Of a DNA stretch of 28,714 nucleotides, positions 22,766-28,714 are shown piece by piece (position 1 is the stretch's first letter; each line of letters starts with the position of its first letter). The notes beneath the pieces were generated by a model. That model was not told the DNA's origin. It saw nothing but the letters and a program-made list of their open reading frames with translations, and made no database searches. The stretch is from Bacillota bacterium (GTDB lineage Bacteria; Bacillota; Clostridia; Oscillospirales; Ruminococcaceae), in the NCBI GenBank assembly GCA_023457355.1, contig JAEWLW010000074.1, positions 1 through 28,714 on the forward strand, given 5' to 3'. The position numbers were made by a program, and so were the translations under genes.

Positions 22766-23021
22766 GTTGACGGAGAAAGTATGTCCGCTATAAGCGCCGA
22801 AGAGAGATCGGTTCACCGGCTGAAAGACCGATTGCGCAAAGGCAGATTGAAGTTCCCTCCCGAGCGGTGCCGCTGAAGTCTTTATGGTAGGCGGTGACGG
22901 GTTTACCCCACGTTATCGGGGTATAAGGTGTTCGCTCTTGGGCGAAAAACTGGGTGGTACCGCGGAAGCAGATTCTTAATCCTTTCGTCCCTTTCTATAG
23001 GGATGAGGGGGTTTTTCTTTT
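22766..23021 (+). promoter_or_regulatory. T-box leader of pheST (tRNA-Phe sensing)
   Basis: The canonical T-box sequence GGGTGGTACCGCGG is at 22952-22965; its TGGT can pair with the ACCA end of uncharged tRNA. Upstream, stem I shows the usual opening GACGGAGAAAGTA, the AGAGA motif and an ATCGGT/ACCGAT hairpin. A likely specifier TTC (Phe) is at 22853-22855. The terminator is an 11-bp stem (22981-22991 with 23000-23010) followed by TTTTTCTTTT. Uncharged tRNA-Phe should favour the antiterminator and allow pheST transcription. The specifier position is inferred; the T-box itself is certain. Confidence 0.93.
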
Positions 23022-23066
23022 CCCGCAGACAAAAGACGGACATAATAAATTATATGAGGTGATCGT

Positions 23067-24086
23067 ATGAACGAAGCAATCAGTCGCATCATCGCGCAGG
23101 CGGAACAGGAACTTCTAAACGCTCCCAGCCTGCCCGCCCTGGATGCGGTACGCGTCAAGTATCTGGGCAAAAAGGGAGAGCTGACCGCCATATTAAAGGG
23201 CATGGGCGCACTGACCCCCGAGGAGCGTAAGGCGGTCGGTCAGGCTGCCAATGACGCGCGCGCGGTTATTGAAGCCGCATTGAGCAAAAAGCTGACCGAA
23301 CTCAAGGAGGCGGAGCTCAACGCAAAGCTCTCCGAAGAAGTCATCGACGTAACGATGCCCGGCAGCCACGCGCCCCTTGGCAAGCGGCATCCTTTGAATC
23401 TTGTGCTAGACGAAATCAAGGAAATTTTTCTCGGCATGGGCTTTGACGTCGTCGAGGGGCCTGAGGTTGAAAAAGATTACTATAACTTTGAGGCGCTCAA
23501 CATTCCCAAGGAGCACCCCGCGCGCGACACACAGGATACGTTTTATATCTCGGATGAGGTGGTGCTGAGAACACAGACCTCTCCGGTGCAAATCCGCACT
23601 ATGGAGCAGCGTAAGCCCCCCATCCGCATCATCGCGCCCGGCAAGGTTTACCGTTCCGACGCAGTGGACGCCACCCATTCCCCGCTGTTCCACCAGATTG
23701 AGGGCATGGTCATCGACAGGAACATCACCATGTCCGACTTAAAGGGCACGCTGGACACCTTTGCCAAGCGCCTGTACGGCGAGGATACCGTCACGCGCTT
23801 TCGGCCGCACCACTTCCCGTTCACCGAGCCTTCGGCTGAGATGGATATCATGTGCTTTAGCTGCCACGGCGAGGGCTGCCGCCTTTGCAAGGGCGAGGGC
23901 TGGATCGAGCTGCTCGGCTGCGGCATGATCCACCCCAAGGTGTTGCAAAACGGCGGTATCGACCCCGATGAATACAGCGGCTTTGCGCTTGGCATGGGCC
24001 TTGACCGCGTGACTATGAGACGCTATAACATCGACGACCTGCGGCTTCTTTTTGAGAACGACCTGCGGTTCCTCGGCCAGTTTTAA
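23067..24086 (+). CDS. pheS: Phenylalanine--tRNA ligase alpha subunit
   Basis: The product is 339 residues. It is the catalytic subunit that charges tRNA-Phe, working as an alpha2-beta2 complex with PheT. The N-terminal coiled coil (about 1-90) binds tRNA. The class II core shows motif 2 near THSPLFHQIEGMVIDRNI and motif 3 as GFALGMGLDRVTMRRYNI near the C-terminus. ATGAGGTG precedes the ATG. It is controlled by the T-box leader 45 bp upstream and lies 14 bp before pheT. Confidence 0.97.
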   Translation: MNEAISRIIAQAEQELLNAPSLPALDAVRVKYLGKKGELTAILKGMGALTPEERKAVGQAANDARAVIEAALSKKLTELKEAELNAKLSEEVIDVTMPGSHAPLGKRHPLNLVLDEIKEIFLGMGFDVVEGPEVEKDYYNFEALNIPKEHPARDTQDTFYISDEVVLRTQTSPVQIRTMEQRKPPIRIIAPGKVYRSDAVDATHSPLFHQIEGMVIDRNITMSDLKGTLDTFAKRLYGEDTVTRFRPHHFPFTEPSAEMDIMCFSCHGEGCRLCKGEGWIELLGCGMIHPKVLQNGGIDPDEYSGFALGMGLDRVTMRRYNIDDLRLLFENDLRFLGQF

Positions 24087-24100
24087 GGAGGCGAAAAGCA

Positions 24101-26482
24101 ATGGATCTTTCAATGAGATGGCTTGGCGATTACGTCACGCTGGATGAAATGCCCCCCCGGGCATTCTGCGAAGCGATGACCATGTCCGGTTCTAAAGTAG
24201 AAGGCTACACCCGGGAAGGCGCGGAAATTGAAAATGTCGTGATCGGCAAAATTCTTTCCATCGCGCCGCATCAAAACTCCGACCATATGGTGATCTGTCA
24301 GGTGGATATCGGCGGCCAGACGGTACAAATTGTCACCGGGGCTTCCAACCTTAAGGTCGGCGATGTCATCCCCGCCGCGTTGGATGGCGCGACGCTGCCC
24401 GGCGGGCACAAAATTGTCACCACCCAGCTGCGCGGGGAGCTCAGCGAGGGCATGCTCTGCTCTCTGGCTGAGCTGGAGCTGACCAAAAACGACTTTCCTA
24501 ACGCCATTGAGGACGGCATCTTCGTCATCGACGAGCCCTGCACGCTCGGCGAAGATATCCGCACCGCGCTGGGGCTCAATGACACGATTGTGGAGTTTGA
24601 AATCACCTCCAACCGCCCGGACTGCCTGTCGGTCATCGGTTTGGCGCGTGAGGCGGCCGCAACCTTTGGTAAGACCTTAAGCCTCAAGCCCCCCGTTGTG
24701 GCAAAGGGCAACAGCAATATCAACGACATGCTCGCCGTCGAGGTCAAAAACCCCGTCCTTTGCCCGCGTTATGTGGCACGCGCCGTCACAAACGTCAAAA
24801 TCGGCCCCTCGCCGCTTTGGATGCGCGAGCGGCTGCGCGCTTCAGGCGTGCGCCCCATTAACAATATCGTGGATATCACCAACTATGTCATGCTCGAATA
24901 CGGTCAGCCGATGCACGCCTTTGACGTGAATTGCGTCGCGGGCAAGTGCCTGGTCATCCGCAACGCCGAACCGGGTGAAACGCTGATGACGCTGGATGGC
25001 ACAGAACGCGTGCTCTCGCCGGAAATGCTGGTCATCGCCGACGCCGAAAAGCCCTCGGCAGTCGCGGGCGTTATGGGCGGCGAAAATTCCGGCATCCATG
25101 ACGACACCGTCACGGTTGTGTTTGAATCCGCCAACTTTCTCGGCAGTTCGGTGCGCACCACCGCCAAAAAGCTTGGCATGAGAACCGAGGCCTCCTCCCG
25201 CTTTGAAAAGGGGCTTGACCCCACCGTCTGCCTGACGGCCGCCGACCGCGCCTGCGAGCTGGCCATCCTGCTCGGCGCCGGCGAACCGGTGAACGGCGCG
25301 ATTGATGTGGATAATTCCACCAAAGCCGCAACCGTCATCAAGCTGGAGACCAACTGGGTCAACCGCTTCCTCGGCATTTTTGTTTCGCGTGAGGACATGG
25401 TCAAAAGCCTGGAAGCCATCGGCTGCGCCGTAAAGGGAGATGACGTTACAGTTCCTTCGTGGCGCGCAGACCTTGAACACAAGGCGGATATTGCCGAGGA
25501 AATCGCCCGTTTTTACGGCTATAATAAAATTCCCATCACCGCCCTGCATGGCGGTGTCTACGGTGTTGTCACCGAAGCGCAAAAGCTGGAGCGCCGCGCC
25601 GTCACCACGCTGCTGGCGCAGGGCATGAGCGAAATTTGCACCTATACCTTTATCTCGCCCAAGGCGTTTGACCTGGTGCGTTTGCCGGAAGGCAGCCCGC
25701 TACGCCGCGCCGTTAAAATTTTGAATCCTCTGGGTGAAGACACCAGCGTCATGCGCACCGTCGTTTACCCCTCCATGATGGAGGTGCTCGCGCGCAACTA
25801 CAACAACCGCAACGAATCGGCCGCGCTGTTTGAGGTCGCCAAGGAGTTTATCCCCAAGACCGGTGCCAACACGCTGCCCGACGAAAATAAGATGCTTTCA
25901 CTTGGCATGTTTGGCCCTGATTACGACTTTTTCTCGCTGAAGGGCATCGTCGAAGAGCTGCTTGAGGTGTTTGGTATCGCCGATTACGATGTGGCCGCCG
26001 TTACCGGCAACCCCACTTTCCACCCGGGGCGCTGCGCCGAAATCACGAAGGACGGCAAATGCATCGGCACCATCGGCGAGGTGCACCCTTCTGTTTGCGG
26101 CAACTACGACATGAATGTCCGCGCCTATATGGGGCGTATAGACCTTGATACGCTGTTTGCGCTCTCCGATGTCACAAACCGAACCTACCACCCGCTTCCC
26201 CGGTTCCCCGCTTCCACCCGCGATATTGCGCTGCTCTGCGACGATTCGCTGCCGGTACTGACCATCGAAAAAGCTATCAAAGCCCAGATTGGTGACATTT
26301 TGGAGTCGGTGTCTCTGTTCGACCATTACAAAGGCGCACAAATTCCCGCCGGCAAAAAGAGCCTGGCGTTCGCCATCTCGATGCGCGCGGCCGACCGCAC
26401 CCTGACCGATGCCGAAGTTAATGCAGCCATGGAACGCGCCGTAAATGCCGTTTCTGCGCTGGGCGCACAACTGCGTGCATAA
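24101..26482 (+). CDS. pheT: Phenylalanine--tRNA ligase beta subunit
   Basis: The product is 793 residues, as usual for PheT. Domains in order are a tRNA-binding OB fold (about 40-150; KILSIAPHQNSDHMVICQVD), the B3/B4 editing domain (about 210-385; TSNRPDCLSVIGLAREAAA just before), the B5 domain (about 400-470), the catalytic-like core, and the C-terminal FDX-ACB anticodon-binding domain (about 700-793; YHPLPRFPASTRDIALLCDD). It edits mischarged Tyr-tRNA-Phe and binds tRNA. AAGGAGG precedes ATG. zapA, a common gene after pheT, is not present; ireB follows. Confidence 0.97.
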   Translation: MDLSMRWLGDYVTLDEMPPRAFCEAMTMSGSKVEGYTREGAEIENVVIGKILSIAPHQNSDHMVICQVDIGGQTVQIVTGASNLKVGDVIPAALDGATLPGGHKIVTTQLRGELSEGMLCSLAELELTKNDFPNAIEDGIFVIDEPCTLGEDIRTALGLNDTIVEFEITSNRPDCLSVIGLAREAAATFGKTLSLKPPVVAKGNSNINDMLAVEVKNPVLCPRYVARAVTNVKIGPSPLWMRERLRASGVRPINNIVDITNYVMLEYGQPMHAFDVNCVAGKCLVIRNAEPGETLMTLDGTERVLSPEMLVIADAEKPSAVAGVMGGENSGIHDDTVTVVFESANFLGSSVRTTAKKLGMRTEASSRFEKGLDPTVCLTAADRACELAILLGAGEPVNGAIDVDNSTKAATVIKLETNWVNRFLGIFVSREDMVKSLEAIGCAVKGDDVTVPSWRADLEHKADIAEEIARFYGYNKIPITALHGGVYGVVTEAQKLERRAVTTLLAQGMSEICTYTFISPKAFDLVRLPEGSPLRRAVKILNPLGEDTSVMRTVVYPSMMEVLARNYNNRNESAALFEVAKEFIPKTGANTLPDENKMLSLGMFGPDYDFFSLKGIVEELLEVFGIADYDVAAVTGNPTFHPGRCAEITKDGKCIGTIGEVHPSVCGNYDMNVRAYMGRIDLDTLFALSDVTNRTYHPLPRFPASTRDIALLCDDSLPVLTIEKAIKAQIGDILESVSLFDHYKGAQIPAGKKSLAFAISMRAADRTLTDAEVNAAMERAVNAVSALGAQLRA

Positions 26483-26489
26483 ATTTCGC

Positions 26490-26518
26490 TTGTATTCGGG
26501 AAACATATGTTGTAAGAT
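26490..26518 (+). promoter_or_regulatory. Possible promoter of ireB
   Basis: TTGTAT (26490-26495), 17 bases, TAAGAT (26513-26518), directly after the pheT stop. Both boxes are partial matches, so read-through from pheST is an alternative. Confidence 0.35.
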
Positions 26519-26538
26519 AGTAGTAAGAGGTGATATTT

Positions 26539-26784
26539 ATGCAAGAGCCAACACGCTCCTTCTCTATTTACGAAGATAAAGAATCCGAAGTGCGCAGCAT
26601 CCTCACGGGCGTTTATGATGCGCTCAAGCAAAAGGGGTACAACCCGATAAACCAGATCGTCGGCTATATCCTTTCGGAAGATCCCACCTATATCACTACC
26701 TACAACAATGCCCGCAGCCTTATTCGCCGCATTGACCGGGACGAGCTGCTTCAGATCCTCGTCCGCTCTTACCTCGGCGAATAG
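26539..26784 (+). CDS. ireB: IreB family regulatory phosphoprotein (UPF0297)
   Basis: The product is 81 residues from ATG 26539, with AAGAGGTG upstream; a GTG three codons earlier overlaps that site. The family core is intact: GYNPINQIVGYILSEDPTYI, then TYNNARSLIRRIDRDELLQI. In Enterococcus, IreB is a small cytoplasmic protein phosphorylated near its N-terminus by the PASTA kinase IreK, and it modulates cephalosporin resistance. The N-terminus here (MQEPTRSFS) keeps candidate acceptors Thr5 and Ser7. IreB genes usually precede ruvX (yrrK); here ruvX is missing and a different small gene follows. Confidence 0.93.
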   Translation: MQEPTRSFSIYEDKESEVRSILTGVYDALKQKGYNPINQIVGYILSEDPTYITTYNNARSLIRRIDRDELLQILVRSYLGE

Positions 26785-26837
26785 GTATTTGGCTTTAAGC
26801 CGTACAGCGAAATTTCCATTGAAAGGGGTCGATTTTA

Positions 26838-27134
26838 TTGTCCGAAGCCAAGAAGCAGACGCTTCCCATGTTTAAGGGGAAACCGTTGGTGCGTTCCGGT
26901 AATGTGTTGTATTATGGTGATCCATCCGAAAAATACATTGCCATGATGCAGGTGCTCACCAATAAAAGCTTTGAGGATGTTACGCTTTCCGACCGGGTGT
27001 CGGTGCAGATTCTCTCTACCGATGAAACGCTCCACACCAGCCAGCGTGTGATAAAGCGTACCGAGAAAACCGGTCTTTACAAGGCGCTTACCATTGCCAC
27101 CATCTGGCTGGAGCGCGCTTTGAACAACAAGTAA
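26838..27134 (+). CDS. Conserved-looking small protein of unknown function
   Basis: The product is 98 residues from a TTG at 26838 with AAAGGGG nine bases upstream; an internal ATG at residue 11 has no ribosome site. There is no signal peptide or membrane segment. The sequence is compact and mixed alpha/beta. It includes VRSGNVLYYGDPSEKYIAMM and an ending TGLYKALTIATIWLERAL that looks like an amphipathic helix. No family was recognised with confidence. It lies 53 bp after ireB and just before a terminator, so it is probably co-expressed with ireB and may act with it. Confidence 0.75.
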   Translation: MSEAKKQTLPMFKGKPLVRSGNVLYYGDPSEKYIAMMQVLTNKSFEDVTLSDRVSVQILSTDETLHTSQRVIKRTEKTGLYKALTIATIWLERALNNK

Positions 27135-27147
27135 AAATTTGCTCACT

Positions 27148-27185
27148 AAAAAGGGACGTGGCCATCATACGGCTGCGTCCTTTTT
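27148..27185 (+). terminator. Terminator after the ireB unit
   Basis: AAAAAGGGACG pairs with CGTCCTTTTT (one bulged G), with GGCC/GGC pairing near the loop, followed by the T-run. It lies about 13 bases after the stop. Confidence 0.8.
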
Positions 27186-27297
27186 GCATCGTTCGGTCAA
27201 ATTTATCATACGTAGCCGAGTGTTAAAGGTTGCCGACTTTCCAGATACCTCCAGTTAACTGCGCCTTCTTTGACAGCGGGATGAGAAATCGGCCGCT

Positions 27298-27347
27298 AAA
27301 ACGGCAGGGGCGAATGTGTTTTTAAACATTCGTCCCTGCCGTTTTTT
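27298..27347. terminator. Long bidirectional terminator
   Basis: AAAACGGCAGGGGCGAATGT (27298-27317) and its complement at 27326-27345, with one mismatch-type wobble, form a stem of about 20 bp with T-runs on both sides. It begins just after the stop of the secreted-protein gene on the minus strand and also faces the ireB unit. Confidence 0.85.
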
Positions 27348-27352
27348 AACGC

Positions 27353-28258
27353 CTATTTAATGAATCCGCCCAACCAGCTGAGAATACGCTGCATAATGCC
27401 GGCCTTTGCCGCACCGTTGCCATCGCCTGAATCGTCTGCCACAGAAGATGCGTCATCGGGCTGCTCAGATGCATTTTGCGGCGCCGCTCTGTTCGCTTTG
27501 CCAGAGCGGTGATAGCTGCCTGACCCGATACCGGCCTCGGAAAGAGCGTCAGTCAGCGCATCCGCGGCAGAAATCACCGTTTCATGCAGCGTCTTCTTTT
27601 CATCATCGGTCAGTGCGTCGTCGCTCATGCCGCTTTTTTCGGCCGTCAGCGCCTCTTTATAGGCTTCCAGCAGTTTGGCAAGCGCCGTCTTTGTAGTGTC
27701 GTTATCCAAACCTGCAATCAGCCCATCAATGGCGTCGGCGTCCAGCATCTGGAATGCTGGGCCATTGCGTCCTCTATCGCTGCTGCCATTCTTTGGCCAA
27801 CCGTCATTTTTATTCTCTGCATACCCCTGCCGGTTCATAATATCGATTCCCGCCTCAGTAAGGGCGGATGCCAGCGCATCCCTTGCGTTCCCGGCTGCCT
27901 TTCTCGGCGTTTCCAGCGATTCCTGCGCTGTAGAAAACGCCGATTTGGCCGCCGCTTTTTCAGCTTCCAGTGCGTTTTCATAAGCTGCCAGCAACTGGGT
28001 CAGCGCCGCCTTGGTGTTCTCATCTTCCAATGCAGTAATCTTTTCCTGGATTTGACTCAGAACCCTATCGCCATAATCCATATCTCCTTGCCGGTCTTTA
28101 CCGCCCTGTTTCATGCCTGTGCCGCCCTGCCTGTTGCCGCGCACACTTTGAGATGAACTGCTGTCTGCAAAAACGCCGACAGCCATTAAAGCCGCTGCCA
28201 GTGCCATACAAATGACGGATACCAAAAGCTTTTTAAGAAATCTTTTCATTCGAATCAT
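27353..28258 (-). CDS. Secreted protein with two helical repeats
   Basis: The product is 301 residues from ATG 28258, with AAGGGG upstream; a longer frame to 28303 is less likely. A signal peptide (about 1-31, ending GVFAD) is followed by a Gly/Gln/Arg-rich linker. Two related charged helical repeats follow, about 67-139 and 176-245. They share the patterns ENTKAALTQLLAAYENALEA and TTKTALAKLLEAYKEALTAE, each ending in a DAL..AL(T/S)EAGI motif. A polar Ser/Asp/Asn tail follows, and the C-terminus is hydrophobic (RILSWLGGFIK). It may be a coiled-coil or helical surface protein; no family was recognised. It stands alone with a strong terminator. Confidence 0.8.
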   Translation of the reverse strand: MIRMKRFLKKLLVSVICMALAAALMAVGVFADSSSSQSVRGNRQGGTGMKQGGKDRQGDMDYGDRVLSQIQEKITALEDENTKAALTQLLAAYENALEAEKAAAKSAFSTAQESLETPRKAAGNARDALASALTEAGIDIMNRQGYAENKNDGWPKNGSSDRGRNGPAFQMLDADAIDGLIAGLDNDTTKTALAKLLEAYKEALTAEKSGMSDDALTDDEKKTLHETVISAADALTDALSEAGIGSGSYHRSGKANRAAPQNASEQPDDASSVADDSGDGNGAAKAGIMQRILSWLGGFIK

Positions 28259-28303
28259 ACGCCCCTTCTTGTTTTGTGCAATAGTTATAGGTTGAAAGTG
28301 CAA

Positions 28304-28714
28304 TCAAAGTTAAGCAACAAAGCGCCTTATAACCGTTTTAACATAAAATTAGCTGTACCAAGTCGGCCTGTTGACCAAAGCATATTTTACCAAAAGCTCT
28401 TGTAAAACAATAATGTACCGATGTGTAATTTCAGTGACAGGCACATTAAAGACATATAAAAACCGCCGCAGATACCTGCGGCGGTCCAGCTTGTCGAAAA
28501 AGCGGAGGCATTTTAGCGGTTTGCACAAGCCGCTTGACGCCTGACGCGCCATCGGGGAACCCCTTGCGGGGGTTCCCCGCGCCAAAACAGTCCCCCGGAC
28601 TGTTTTGGCTGCCCCTCCTGCGCTTTTTTGAAGAATGAAGCACGCAAGCTTTTTGAAAAAAGCTTGACCAAAAACTTTAATTTGTGCAATTCTTTAGTAA
28701 GAAAGCGTTCTTTG
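28304..28714. repeat. Cluster of perfect palindromes, no gene
   Basis: Four perfect hairpins lie within about 205 bases: ACCGCCGCAG/CTGCGGCGGT (28462-28485, 4-base loop); CGGGGAACCCC/GGGGTTCCCCG (28553-28579, 5-base loop); GCCAAAACAGTCC/GGACTGTTTTGGC (28581-28609, 3-base loop); and CAAGCTTTTT/AAAAAGCTTG (28645-28666). The segment 28304-28461 is AT-rich without a supported gene. This arrangement resembles a dispersed intergenic palindromic element rather than one terminator; the window ends before any flanking gene. Confidence 0.6.

Noticed and set aside
28462..28666. The palindrome cluster as a CRISPR array
   Set aside because: The stems differ from each other and there are no regularly spaced identical repeats or spacers.

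Overview
The window reads as a chromosomal segment of an anaerobic Firmicute, most likely class Clostridia and close to the Oscillospiraceae/Ruminococcaceae. This rests on protein families and gene order: HPr kinase, WhiA, RapZ, DnaE, a T-box on pheST, IreB, a PASTA kinase-like protein and EndoA/MazF. It also rests on strong AGGAGG ribosome sites and frequent TTG/GTG starts. The species cannot be named from the sequence alone. Apart from the first 3.2 kb, which is AT-richer, the segment is GC-moderate.

Layout. (1) About 1-2530, minus strand: an ECF sigma factor, an overlapping membrane anti-sigma factor (DUF4367-type) and two small secreted products. The last of these looks like a decapitated V8-like protease. 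(2) 2531-3615: a gene-poor gap holding a 28-residue ORF with its own ribosome site and terminator, short direct repeats and GC-rich hairpins. (3) 3616-12046, minus strand: an operon from one strong promoter, hprK-murB-rapZ-whiA-dnaE-pfkA, ending in a 12-bp TTCG-loop terminator. (4) 12099-13485, plus: a GT4 glycolipid-type glycosyltransferase. (5) 13575-14855, minus: prfB. (6) 14899-16910, plus: a RING/zinc-ribbon membrane protein and galU. (7) 16940-18133, plus: rpsF-ssb-rpsR with an S6:S18-type leader hairpin. (8) 18270-22582, minus: folC, a PASTA pseudokinase, a solitary mazF and a lipoprotein. (9) 22713-27185, plus: T-box, pheS, pheT, ireB and a small conserved-looking protein. (10) 27298-28714: a secreted protein with two helical repeats (minus strand) and then a cluster of perfect palindromes.

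How the genes fit together. The central operon links carbon control (HprK), wall precursor synthesis (MurB), nucleotide and RNA regulators (RapZ, WhiA), the replicative polymerase (DnaE) and glycolytic flux (PfkA, whose product activates HprK in characterised species). galU and the glycosyltransferase could feed glucolipid or envelope sugars. The rpsF, pheST and prfB blocks are translation genes with classic regulatory leaders or promoters. Envelope signalling appears three times: sigma/anti-sigma, the PASTA protein, and IreB.

The observations most worth a second look are the PASTA protein that has lost the HRD and DFG aspartates, the sigma-region-4-like segment inside the anti-sigma factor, the 28-residue ORF, and the palindrome cluster at the right end. 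I did not find CRISPR arrays, tRNA or rRNA genes, intact insertion sequences, or a clearly novel multi-gene defence system.
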